Part shown: one piece after another, positions 31,653 through 43,300 of the stretch
How the letters are laid out: every line of letters starts with the position of its first letter
How positions within the stretch are numbered: position 1 is the stretch's first letter
NCBI GenBank assembly: GCA_019633425.1
Contig: WSUB01000008.1
Location: 186,001-250,000 of the forward strand
Direction of reading: 5' to 3'
Length of the DNA stretch: 64,000 nucleotides
Source of the DNA: Tulasnella sp. 424
Taxonomy: Eukaryota > Basidiomycota > Agaricomycetes > Cantharellales > Tulasnellaceae
Program-made: the position numbers and the translations under genes
Notes under the pieces: model-generated
What the model was told of the DNA's origin: nothing
The model's database searches: none
What the model saw: only the letters and a program-made list of their open reading frames with translations

Positions 31653-34472
31653 TCACGCACCAGGCAAGGCACTCTTTCGCCGAACGTGAGGGGCCGTAGT
31701 AGCAGCCGGGGCACCTCCATGCGCTTCCGCGTACTAAAACTCCGGGCAAACCAATTAGCTGTCGCGATCATTTCAGCTGGGCCATGGCTAAGCTCACCTG
31801 TGCAGCAGCTGATGGTTGGTTTTGGTATCCATCTTGCGGCGCCAAACCAAGGACTGGGCCCTCAGAAGTGAATCCAGTTCCTTGAATCGCAAAGTCCAGA
31901 GCATCAGCCTCAAGAGCAGCATGGCTCAACTCGACGCTTGGATCGGGGAAGTCGCTCTCGTCAACTGGTGGGGGTGGAGGAGGAGGATAGTCGGCCTGCT
32001 TAGCCAGTTCTTCGGGTAACGTGCCACCAGCGTTTTTGGCTGCAACTTGCCGCATATGCTGCCACCCTTCGTATCGCTTGACAAGAGCCTGTTGTTCGCT
32101 ATAAATTGCGCAGAATGTGAGGACTACAGCTGTAATAAAGCTAGCATGAAGACGTACGCAATCTTGTTCTGCTTGTAGTTGTGCACACATTCGTCAAATA
32201 GCTCAGGGTTAATCTCCATGAACAATTTGAGGGCATTGTAAATCATGCCATGGATCGTCCTAGGGAGGGAAAGTGTAAGCATCTGGAGTCCAAGTCGAAA
32301 GAAGGTCTCCTACCTATTCCAGTGAGTTCGAGAGTTCTGATACAGTGAAGGGAACACAATTGGCAGGATCGTCGCAATATTGTCTCCCATCAAGTTGACA
32401 ATGTACTCGTTGTTCCAGTAATACAGAGCTCGCTCCGCGACCTGGAAGTGCTGGCTGTTGACGCACCGAGCGAGTTGAGTGAAGAGTGCAACCTGAATCT
32501 TGGTAAACTCCATGGGGTCGATGACATCCAAGATCTCCTCCACTTCATTCAGGAACATGACCTCCTTGGGCGAGTTAACTTTGGGCCAGAACTTGAGAAG
32601 ACCCAACAGAACGTCCTCGGTGAGAGAGGAGTCCTTCTCCAGGAATTGTACAACGCAGTAGGCCAACTGAGGGTGATACAGCGACAACGATTTGACCTTG
32701 TGAAGGGGTAGTAGCACCCTGGTCAAGAACGTCTTGTGCTCCTCCTTCAACGGCAAGGCGAAACCGTTGATGATGGATCCCAGGATCTCCAGCAGCTCGG
32801 CGATCCCGTTGTGGCGTTCGGTCTCGTAAATGAATTGGAAGAACACGTTGTTGATCGACCGACGAATGAACGCCCGCAGGTTTAAGAATTTGCCGTAAAT
32901 GCGGTGCAACGTGGTTTTGAGGAAGTCTCGCTCGCGTGGATCCTCCGAGTCGAAGAGTTCAAGGAGGTTCAGGACGAAGACCTGGTCAATGTACCGTTTT
33001 GCGATGTTGGTGTTGAAATCTGGTGACTCGACGAAGCGGAGGAAGAATTCGTAGACGATTTGCAGGTGAGGCCATGCCATCTCCAGTACCGGTTCGTCCT
33101 CCTCCGGGTCAAAGGCATCTCCAACTGGATTGACCTGCGGAGGGATGGATCGGAAGAGGTTTGTCGCGAACTGCGGAACGCAGTATTTTTAGCCAAGAGA
33201 ATTCAGACGTAAAAGAGTGAGACGCACCATCTTAACCACTTCTGGGTAAACGTTCTCCGTGATGACACCTCTCTGAGTGGTAATGTATTCTAGCATGTCG
33301 TGGAGAGCGGCAGCCTTGATCTGCTTGCCCTTCAACTCGGAACTGGCGTCGTTGAAGTCAAACACCACCGAGCATTGATTCAGTTTCCGAACGAAGAGTT
33401 CAGGCCGTTCGGTGTGTGCAACCTCTGCAGAGCGATAAGATAAGTGGGTGGTCAGCAAGGCCACGCAGCGGGGTAAAACGATGGGAAACGCGTGTCAAGA
33501 GCAAATCAAAACGACAGAACGATAGCCGAGTCCGGACTGGAGCATAGCATCCCAAGGCCGCACGCCTCGTTCTGGCTACCAAATGAAACGACAAAAGCAG
33601 AAACCCGGAAGGTCCGAGTGTGCAGCCACTTCACCCACGCGAATCACGAAACAAAATAAAAAGGAAAAAAACACGGCGTGAAACGTGTCCTACTCACCAC
33701 TAAAGGAAGGTAGCTTCTCAATGTCCACATGCTCGGGCGTGACGAATCGACTGCTCCTCTGTTTCCTCGGAGGTTTAACGAGCGGGATCGTGTCCTTGGG
33801 CGTCCCCTGCGGAGATCGCAATCGATTCAAAGTAGACGCTCTTGGAGGCGTGTCTCCAATCAAGGACTTTCCTAGCGGACTTTGAAGTGGCATCGGATCG
33901 GAGGGCATCTCGGTTGCAGCGCCGCTGACGACGATGCTCGGGGGCGGTGAAGGTAGTCCGTTGGCGTTGCTAGTCCCATTCGCACCCCCAATGTGGTGTC
34001 GCCTATCCGGTGTTGCTGCTCCAGCTCCGACGGTGGAAGAGGATGAGGCGGCGGACGGGGTCGACGTGTGGATGTTGTGTAGGGAGGTCACAGCTGGAGA
34101 CACGGTGCTCGATGCGGACGAAGATGACGACGTCGCGCTGAACGTGCTGGCATTTGAAGATGCAACGCCGGGAGGAGTTGTTTTTGCTGGAGGTGGTGGT
34201 GGGATTGATCCAGGTTGAGTGGAACCTAGGACGCAGCAGGCGAGGTCAAGACTAGCGAGAGAGGTCCGAAGAACGCAGTTCTTTACCTGTCGCCGGCTGT
34301 TGCTTGGTTGACTTTGACGAGGAAGTACTCTCTGATGATGTTTTGCGGAGCTGCTTTGAGGGGAGAGAAGCGAGCGAGGTATCAGGAGTCAGTGTTTGGC
34401 CAACAGGAGGGGGGGGACATGGACGAAGGGGTTTTTTGTGCGCACTAGAGATTTCTTAATGTTCTTCATCAT
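31653..34472 (-). CDS. RTS1: PP2A regulatory B subunit, B56 family (Rts1-like)
   Basis: B56 subunits target the PP2A phosphatase to substrates such as shugoshin-bound cohesin. The N-terminal 230 residues are Ser/Thr/Pro-rich and start [18 protein letters not shown] (ATG at 34472). The HEAT-like B56 core is highly conserved: [160 protein letters not shown] and [20 protein letters not shown]. The C-terminal tail carries poly-Pro ([20 protein letters not shown]) and ends KSALPGA after a last intron. An intron of about 270 nt separates the tail from the core near 33430-33700. Confidence 0.93.
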
Positions 34473-35128
34473 AACCAAAAGCGTAGTGAATCGGTGCGAG
34501 GAGAACTGTCTCTCGCGCCTAGCAAAGTATTAGGGTAGATGTTGTAGGAGAGAGACGGAGGTTGGTGGTTGTTGGGAGATGAGAGGTTGATAGTCCGTTA
34601 TTTGATTCCAGACCAGAAGAAGGTCAGCGTGTTCCCTTCTTTCAACATCCCGCGCACCCGCTCCCCGACGCCCGTTGCTCGCCCGGACGAGCCCATCCCT
34701 TCCCTGGCCGCTGATCACTCCTGGAACTTAAAAACGGGAATTCTCGATATTTTTTTTGTTAAGCAATCGGGACAGTACAACACATTAAATATCATCGTCT
34801 CGCCAGCCTCGCAACTTTACACAAAAAGATGCCAACCCAAATTACAGAATGAAAGAAGGCTAAACCAAAAGGGGGAGAGAGGAGACGTAAATACTAAGAA
34901 ACGAGTGGAAATGGAAACCTTTGCACTAATCAAGCGCTAATCCCCGTTGTCCAAAGGGGCGCGACACTGAGTCATAGACAGAAACTCGAAAAGCGCGAAA
35001 AAAAGCTGAAGAAAAGCAGGTCGATCTCGATTTAAAGAACTGTTGCGCCGCACGCTCCAAAATCGTCGGTTTAAAGATTGTGACAAATTCAACTCCTAAC
35101 CTTTTGTTCCGGGTCCAAAGTACACAGC
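34473..35128. other. Intergenic: RTS1 5' region and 3' end of the Gly/Pro-rich gene
   Basis: 656 bp. A purine-rich stretch (pyrimidine-rich on the coding strand) lies near 34530-34580, a likely RTS1 leader. The rest is A-rich without a gene. Confidence 0.4.
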
Positions 35129-36526
35129 CTAAAACCTTCGACCGCTTGGAGGCGGTGGTCCACCAGGGGGCGGTCCTTTCCGAAGATGGTTTGGACTTGG
35201 AGGTGGCATCCCACCCATTCCACCAGGTGGGGGGCCATAACCCGGTCCAGGGGGTGGTGGCCCGCGCCTTGGATCAAATCCACCTGGAGGGCCTGGAGGT
35301 GGCCCGCGAGGATCGTACCCAGGTCCTGGAGGTGGGCCTCTCATTGGCGGTGGTCCACCACCAGGAGGCATTCCACGAGGATCGTAACCTGGACCTGGAG
35401 GTGGGCCGCGTCCGTCGAATGGCATTTGACCACCCGGAGGAGGTGGACCTCCAAAGCCAGGTCCGGGTGGACCAGCTGGAGGAGGGCCTCGACGGGGATC
35501 GTAACCTGGTCCGGGAGGTGGGCCTCGTCCAGGTCCTGGAGGCGGAGGCCCACCATTAGCACCTGGGACGGGTGAAGGCCCTGGACGACCTCGTTGTGAC
35601 GACGACGACGGGCCCGGTTCGTCGCGGCCGTTGTTATTGCCATTTGGAGCACCGACTTTGCTCCCAGAACTCGTCTGTCGTGTGAGACCCGGTCCAGATG
35701 GGGTGGACGTATTCCCAGCTGCCTTGAGAATCTCGTCACTGCGCAACAAACGGAACGACCTAGTTAGCGCTCTTTGGCTTCGCGAAGGGTGCGCTGAACA
35801 CCGAGCCAACCAGATCGCGAAAAAACTCACTCGAGGAGATTCAGAGCAGCGCAGAGGACAACCCACTCGACGCAATCCTCGTTTCCTTCTCCCAAAGTCT
35901 GCCAGACCGCTTTCTCCTCGTTGGTCTTGCCGGTGATCGAGATCCTTGTTCCTCCGCCGCCTGGTCCAGGAGGGTTCTTCTGGATCTTGCCAAACTCGAT
36001 ACGCTTGGGTGGAATCAAATGTCCAGCATAGGCAAAGTAAAACATGCTCCAGAAAGTTGCGTTCGGGTTGGGTTTACTGATCTGGAAGAGCGGCAAATCC
36101 GGTGAATCCGGGGATGGTAAGGAGAGTTTGTAGATGGGGGAGATGACGCCAGTATTCTGAATCGTCCATCGAAGGTTCCTTGAAGCTTCGCAGCGTACGA
36201 TACGGGGTTGGTTGGATCCGTGGCCGGGGTCAGACGCAGAGGACGGCTTTCCTCCTGCTTGACGGGACGGGGGGAAGAGCTTGGCAACGCAGAGATCGCC
36301 TTGGGGAGATGGGGTTAAGAGATAGTTTTCGGTGTTGAAGTTTGTGTGTAGATACGAGTATAGGACATTTGAAGGTTGGCCGTGGGGTGTTACGATGAGG
36401 GTTGGAAGATGGTTGGGTATCGGGGGGTGGGTTGGTGACGAGAAGATAGTGTAGATCGCTGAACAAAGGTCAAAGAGTAAGCATCAGAGGGCTGTAAAGA
36501 GTCTTTTGAGTGCGCCTACCTGCCAT
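35129..36526 (-). CDS. Conserved basidiomycete protein with Gly/Pro-rich repeat tail
   Basis: I do not recognise a named family. The first coding exon is only ATGGCAG (36526-36520); after the intron it reads MAAIYTIFSSPTHPPIPNHL. About 190 residues form a beta-rich region (LYSYLHTNFNTENYLLTPSP, NLRWTIQNTGVISPIYKLSL, ATFWSMFYFAYAGHLIPPKR, GTRISITGKTNEEKAVWQTL), then the short helix EDCVEWVVLCAALNLLDDEI. The tail of about 170 residues is repeats of the type RGPPPGPGYDPRGPPP, with five or six GYDP or GYGP units, ending PPPPSGRRF at 35129. The folded part could be a PH-like or similar module (inference). The Gly/Pro/Tyr/Arg repeats resemble tails that bind SH3/WW domains or RNA, or that phase-separate. 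Confidence 0.72.
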
Positions 36527-36976
36527 GGTCGCTGAGCAAAGGCGATGAGATAGCTAGAGTGAAGGGAGGGAGGGAAGGAGGGAAAGGGGTGTAGCAGTCA
36601 GCTCTGCAATCGAAGGGGGGGCAGAAGGGGGGCGAGGCGTTCCCTAGCGACGTTTTAAACCGTGGGTTATGTAGGAGAGAGAACTCGCGTGGCAGTTGAT
36701 GGGCCACACTTCCGTATTTAGATCCCATTGACAACCAGTTCAGGAGACAATAATAACCCAATGCACTACAAATATCCAAAACACCATTACTTAATATTTT
36801 CTTCCCCCCACCGTAAAAACGACGACCCTCGACGACCAACCCATGTGTCCACTTCGAAACCGTCTCGGCAACGGCAAAGAGTTTTCCTGAGCGCGGATGC
36901 AACCAATCTTGGCCCGAAATTTCCAGAAAGACGGCGCGGCGCTCCGCAGCCTGTCAAACGACTCGCCGAACGAAGG
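36527..36976. other. Intergenic: promoter of the Gly/Pro-rich gene and TAE1 3' region
   Basis: 450 bp. GGGA-rich runs just upstream of 36526 are pyrimidine tracts on the coding strand. Nothing else recognised. Confidence 0.4.
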
Positions 36977-38185
36977 TCATCTCAGTGCATACCTATTTGG
37001 ACACGCGTATAAACAGTAAATTCAGCGTCGGGACTGATTTCCTTCGAATGGCAGTAGCTTGCGACTCACATTCTCACTTCGAATAGCCCTTCGGGCAACC
37101 CCTCTTGTACTTTATCCCGGACCAATGTCAACCCCGCCTCTTTAAATATCTGCAACCACTTCAAATTAGATCTTGCTCCGAGGTAATCCAAGCCAAGAAA
37201 GAAGATGTTCATCTTAGCCATGATATTCGTCCGAATCGCCTAAACTCGACATGAGCGTGAATACACTCACCTCGTAACGCTGGAATCGTCGTAGTCGAAT
37301 ACCACCGCTGGCTCCCCTGTCGCCGTATCCCGGCAGACATTTTCCTTCACGACGATAAGTCCGTCTTCCTGAGCCCTGCCTGTAGGAGAGCCGCGGAGGG
37401 ATTCACGAGCTTGCTTGAAGAATGTGACTAGATCGGGATCGGAAAGATGGCCTAATGCCCACTATTCACGCTCCGTCAGTCGAATAGGCGCTTAAGGACG
37501 AGAAGATCAGACCTACTTGGCACCAGACGATGTCATATCCTGTCTCATCCTCTTCAGCAGGGGGTGGAACCCATCCCATTCTACGCGATTTAAACTCCTC
37601 CCCATTTCCCTTTATCGTTTTCCTTGGATCAAAATGCTGAAGGGGCCCAGTCAAAAACGTTACGCTCTTCTCTTTGTTGGATATCCCTTTCCACTTTTCC
37701 GCAGCGCTTACTGCCTGATCGACGAACTTGGGTATCGGTTCGACCATAACGACATCGTCGACCAGATGCAGCAGGACGTTCGCAGTGACTCGTCCAATCC
37801 CAGCACCGACATCTAGCGCGCGAATCCGTCTGAGAGGAGGGCGAGAACCGTCGTCTGCGGCGAGCGGGCGGAGAACAGACTTGACGCGGACCGTGTAAGG
37901 TAAGAGTGATTGGGCGAATTGTCGCGAACCGACGGGGTCCACTCGAGGCAGTGTCTAGAGTATCGCAGAGGGCAAAAATTAGCGTCGAGTCGCTTGTTAT
38001 TAATATCTTTTAGATTTCCGCACGCCGCTGCCGAATCCACCTATAGTTCTCCCATGTCAGTCCCCAAGCATTGGAATTATGCTCGATCATCAGATACCTA
38101 GAACTCCATCCAAAGTAGCGGGCGTATTCTCCCAGTATTCAAGACCTTTCTCCAGGTTAGGCTCTTCCCCTTCCAAGTTGGACAT
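36977..38185 (-). CDS. TAE1: Alpha N-terminal protein methyltransferase (NTMT1/Tae1)
   Basis: This enzyme methylates the alpha-amino group of proteins that begin X-Pro-Lys after Met removal, such as some ribosomal proteins. MSNLEGEEPNLEKGLEYWEN, then TPATLDGVLGGFGSGTLPRV, then DPVGSRQFAQSLLP match the family. The SAM motif I is ALDVGAGIGRVTANVLL, followed by VMVEPIPKFVDQA, and post-I/motif II is YDIVWCQWALGHLSDPDLVT. The end of the family is clear: NLKWLQIFKEAGLTL, then VQEGLPEGLFEVRMYALR, with the stop at 36977 after a last intron that splits the Met codon (AT|G). If that intron is retained the frame ends nine residues short at 37066. A 17-nt exon at 38024-38040 encodes GFGSG. The 3' end and the last splice are strongly supported by the R-x-Y/F-A-L-R ending of the family. 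Confidence 0.9.
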
Positions 38186-38940
38186 TTTTGAGCGTTTACG
38201 ATGATGAGTCTGAGGTGAGTCGCCCTACAAACCGCCACAGGCGTGAGATCCCTGTGACAAGGCAGCAGAATACCGCTCGCCCTTCGAGGCTGATTTGCCG
38301 AGCTCTCTGGGCTTAATTCCGTGTCAGCGTTTGCCGTGTATCGAGCTCACCCTCCTAGCTCATTGGCGGCCGGCGGACTTTGCTTGGATTACTATACGAG
38401 AAGGCGTAGATCTAGCCCGGTTTACCACTTCGGCGCCCTCCCCCGAACCACCCAGGTCCGGAGGGAGTCTTTCTGACGTCTAGACAGGGCAAAATCTTCT
38501 CGAATTAGGGACTGAGACCATGAATGGGCCCCGGAGTCGGCCTCAGGTTCGGCAAGCTTTCTGGCCCTTACCTGCGCTCGCAGCAAAATCCCCTTTCACT
38601 CCGACTGCGAACGGCGTCGCCATAATGCGGCGGCCAGTATGTATCTGGGTACGGCGCCTTCAAGCTCGCTGCGCTTTGACTTTGCCTCGAACCCCAAAGT
38701 CAAGGGAGAAAGTCGGCGAATTCGACACGCCTATGTCCACGGGGATACGCTTCGCTCTTGTACGTTAAACTGTGGCATTGCCGCCAGAGAGAGTAATAAT
38801 TAACAAAGAAGCAGTATACACTAGTCTGAGTCCTTGTAAGATATACGCCTAGATCACCGCGGGAATGCGAAGGACGCCCAACTTGACATCGAATGATTGA
38901 CGAGGGGATGTTATGGCCGGGGGAGTGAAAGCCTTGTCCT
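38186..38940. other. Intergenic: TAE1 promoter and PIS1 3' region
   Basis: 755 bp without a gene or repeat that I can support. Short plus-strand frames near 38295 and 38520 have no family signal. Confidence 0.4.
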
Positions 38941-40036
38941 TCACTCTTCTCTCATCTCCAGAACCTCCCTATCCTTGGCTCGTTCAGCCAAGTCAACGCC
39001 GACCAAGATCTTGCTAGCTTTCCAAAGCTGAACGACGTTGATGATGTTCTTGGCCAAGCAGACGGGGAAGGTGACGAGAGCGAGAACCTGCGCCCACGTC
39101 AGTTGAGAGATGAAGAGGGCGACGTTGGACAAGGTTGCGGGCTTGACGAGTTCTGGCGGGATAACCGGGACAGCAGACTTGAGGAACGAGGCGGCAAGGG
39201 AAGTGAAAGGCCAGCCAACTGGGGATTTGTCCCAGTGCATCAGGTAAAGAGCCATAAAGAACAGCTCGTTCCCAGCACAGAAGAGGAAGAGCGTAGTCTA
39301 GAGCGGAAGTCTTGTCAGATGAAGTGTTCGGATTCTGAACAAAGGGCAAACTCACTGGGTCATTGTAGTAGTACCACAGAATTCTGCTGACGTCGCTTGT
39401 GACCAACTTGTGGCTGCGCGCGCCTGTTACAAGTGAACTGCAACGTAGTAAACAGAACGCTGTCAGAAAAACCACTTGGCGTGTGGGGCTGAGTGGAGCC
39501 TTACCTGTACATGTGCATGTAATGGCTACTGAAATCTAATGTGATCAAAAATTGGAAGAGAAGGGCGTATGGCGGATAAGCCGACGAGAGGAAGCACAGT
39601 AGACACGCCGTGGTACACCTACGGGCAGGATTGCAATCAGCCCGCGCTCGACTTGGCTTCAGTGAGAAGACTGGGAAGAAGATACGTACCTGTCGGTAAC
39701 CATGTCCAGCACCGCTCCAAATTTGCTCGTCTGGCCAAGAGCGCGAGCGGCCATGCCATCAAAGGCGTCCAGCAAGCAGCTCAAGCCATACAGAGCCGTG
39801 CAGACTTTTGGATGACTTTTCATGTAGTTTAACGCCAGACCGGCGAGGAGAATGCGTCCATACCCGATCAGGTTCGGCACAAACAGAAAGACGTTCTCCT
39901 CGTATGTTTGGTGGGTCGCGAGGTCCACGGCGACCTTAGCGTTTATAATGTCAATGGAGTCTCGTCTTCGACCGGGACGAGAGCCAGTGTTGGAAGAGAG
40001 AGAAAGAGAGCGCGTCTTGACGTTTCGGCTGGTCAT
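38941..40036 (-). CDS. PIS1: CDP-diacylglycerol-inositol 3-phosphatidyltransferase
   Basis: Pis1 makes phosphatidylinositol from CDP-DAG and inositol in the ER. I chose the ATG at 40036 (MTSRNVKTRSLSLSSNTGSR); the in-frame codons upstream lack an ATG. The core VFLFVPNLIGYGRILLAGLA leads to the CDP-alcohol phosphotransferase motif in DAFDGMAARALGQTSKFGAV and LDMVTDR (pattern DGx2ARx8Gx3Dx3D). Membrane segments and SSHYMHMYSSLVTGARSHKL follow, with FFMALYLMHW and LVTFPVCLAKNIINVVQLWK near the C-terminus, which ends REVLEMREE. The N-terminal Ser/Arg-rich extension of about 40 residues is longer than in yeast. It is divergent from the AAA+ gene across 326 bp. Confidence 0.94.
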
Positions 40037-40362
40037 GGCGACTCTGGAGGCGGGGAGGGGGGCTAGTCTACGTGCAAAGGGAATCAAAGGCGGCCGAGAG
40101 AGCGTGAGACGGCAATGCCAAATGCTTACTGAGAAAATTCTGAATTCGTCCGTTCCTTGCCAATTTCCGATCCCCCCAGCTACTCGCAGTTAGCGCAGCT
40201 CCTACAGCTGCTTCCTTCGTCAATACACCAAAGTTGTAGACCTCAGTCTACTAGAATTGTGCGGGAATTTCCACCAACTCCTGAATTCTGGAGGTGAGCG
40301 ATCCGTTGACGTCCCGGCATTCCGGACGCGCCTGTTGACGCTTCGGGGTTCCACCAAGCTTC
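40037..40362. promoter_or_regulatory. Bidirectional promoter of PIS1 and the AAA+ gene
   Basis: A 326-bp gap between divergent start codons at 40036 and 40363. No strong TATA box seen. Confidence 0.5.
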
Positions 40363-43300
40363 ATGAGATCGCAAGCTGCAAGACGGCTACGCCTAGCAAA
40401 GCTACAGTCAATACCTAGACCTGTGCTCTCCTCGCAGTACTCTTCTTCCAGCCGGCAACTCCAACCTAGACGACCTCCAGACTCCTCGACCATCCTCAAG
40501 TCTGAAATAGATGCAGCCCGTACACCAGTTCCGGAAGACGCTATCGGGATTTTTGAGTATACTAGGGGCATACCAAGAGTGATTGCGGACCCTCACAAGG
40601 ATGAACCTCCGATCGCAGAACCTGAGGACAGCCAAACAAGTCAGGGTGGTCCACCGCCCGAACCCGGCAGCGAAGGGGACGCCGCACCCACCCGTCGAGC
40701 CAAAACAAGGCGCGTACGGCTTGTTATGGAAAAGGAGAAGGAGCCCGAGGTTGAGCAACCTCCTCGTCCAACGTTACACTCAAAACTCATCTCCAAGATC
40801 TGGTGGGTGCCTCGCAAGAGTGGTGGCTCTCCTGGAGACGATGAACCATCCATTTCGTCGCCCACTCCTCATTCCGAAGCCAACAGTAGCGAGCCTATAG
40901 TTTCGGATGGGGGTATTGATCCCAAGCTGCCTCCGCCTTACATCCTGGATGAGGTCGAGCAGAAGCTTCGTGTCGTGCTTCATCCCCACGCGCAGAAGAA
41001 CGGTCTACGGAAGCCTGAGGATCCCGTCGACTGGAGATCGCGCCAGTCCGTCGTTGAGCCGACTTTGGCTCTCTTCTGTCCGATTGAGGGTGGAAACCAC
41101 GTCATAGATGCTACCGTGCAGGAACTTTCTCGACGCGTCGATGCAGACGTCATTGTTCTCGACGCCGTACAACTAGCTGCAGGCTTGAATGGTGCATATG
41201 GAGAAGGTGAGAGTACTACAAGTAGAAATCGATGGGGTTCAGCCTTTAACAAGTCAATCCTTCAGCAACGTCCGCATTCCAGTTCTCCCCGAACCCATTA
41301 CACTCGGCAGCCCCTGCAAAGGACTCCCCAGCTAATGGACCGACAGATGAAGAAGGCAGCCCAGCCTTTCAAATGATGTCTGCTCCATCCCTTTCGATCC
41401 AGATGCCGGCAATTGCCCTAGGACCTTTCTCCGATGCCACGATGCTCCGCCCGTCACGAAACTCCCCCATATCCAGACGGAAGGCAGACCGTACGAAGAT
41501 GCGGTACTTCTTTGACGCTCTATTACACGCCCCTCTCGCCGCACCTGAGGAAGGAGAGCGACGCCCCTACTCACGACCACGGTTGATCTACATCCGTGAT
41601 TTCGAGTTCCTTGCAGCCAGCGGGTCAAATTGGTACCCTCAACTATTGAGATCTGTTCAAGCATTCCGTCAAGGCAACGACCCTTCCGGCGACATCGTTA
41701 ACCAGGTGGCGGTAGTCTTTGGTCTTTCCCCAGCGCTGGTCATGTATCGGCAACCGGATTTGACATCACCTGCAACGACCGCTCCCTCGGGTAGTCAGCA
41801 AGCAACCCCTGTCCAATCGACGCAGGAGCAAGGCGAACCAACCGAGCTTGATCGGGCGTTCCGATCGACAGACGAGGAAGATGGCGCAAAGTTTCGGGAG
41901 AAGGGCATAAAGTCTTGGCTGAAGGACTGGGATCAATATGGTGAGGGGGCCATACGGGACGAGCTTCCATGGTTTGATCCTTTCGACATCGATCCTACTT
42001 CCCGGGGCGGGAATCTTTCCAAGGTGTTTAGCGGTCTTGGTGATGGGATGCGGATAGCTGGCACTATCACCAGTATGCCTGACCCACGAGATCAGCTTTC
42101 CCGCATAATGAGGGCCATTCGGGGTGATCCACCTGCCGAAGAGTCGTCCGAGGATGATGATTCGCAATACTTTAGCGTAGCTGCGGTAATGCCCTCAGTT
42201 CGGCAGCCTGAGCTGGAATTTTCCGAGAGGCTCCGGAGAAGGAAGGAAATCAACCAGTTGGCTTTCCGGACGGTTTTACGGAACATGGGAGGAGTTGTCC
42301 CCGGCCAGATCGATGAATATGTACTCCCGAATCCGGTGCATTCGCTCGACAATACGGCCGTTAATGAAAGCGAAAGCGCCACGGGAGATAGAGATCCATC
42401 TACCGAAGACCCAACGCGTCTAATGTTTTCTGAGTGGGAGAGTAGCTTGATTGATCGCGAGACGCTTCGAGACGTTGCAGTACGCGGTAAGTGCGGACTC
42501 GCTCAGACCTCGGACCATCCAGCTGACATTTCCTATAGCTTTGGGGCGATCCATAGCGACGAGCGTGTCAGAGGGTAAGCAGATTAACAGCTGGATGCTC
42601 AGTTCGACTCCTAATGGGGCATTGTTGTAAATTAGCACCTGTATCCTCCAACCCAAGTGATACTGCGGAAGAGGGAAATACGGGTCTCACGACAGTGACT
42701 TGGGATAGCGTTGCCTCCGCTTGGCGTCAATGGTTCCTCGACGAACGCCGCCGGAAGGAATGGATAGCTCATCAACGTCGCAAATCAGCACCTGGCAAAG
42801 AGTCCCGCACATCCGAACATGGTCCCTCCGAAGATACCACGCCCGAAGTAGACGAAGTCATCGAACGCGTCAAGTCGGACCCTACCCTGGATGCCCACGA
42901 AAAGCGCTTGCTGGGTTGCATCGTCGATACTACAGCCGTGCCTACAACTTTCGCAAACGTACACCTACCAGTCAAGACCGTGGATGCGATTCGGACGATG
43001 GTTTCATTGCCTCTGCTTTATCCAAAAGCCTTCAGCGAAGGCGTGCTTAAGAGTCACTCCATGACTGGTGCTCTGCTGTTAGGGCCGCCTGGCGTCGGTA
43101 AGACGCTACTCGCGCGGGCTGTAGCACGGGAGTCAGGGGCAAGAATGCTCATGGTGAAACCGTCAGGTGAGTTTGGGAAAATAGGTGCCTTTCCACGTAT
43201 ATAGCTGACGACCTTTTTCGCAGATGTGATGGACATGGTAAGCCGGCGCGAGTCAATATCTTCAAAGACCTGACCCATATGTTTTAAACCTTAGTATGTC

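Noticed and set aside
35080..35559. Plus-strand open frame over the Gly/Pro repeat tail
   Set aside because: It is the reverse complement of a biased repeat; the frames stay open because of composition.
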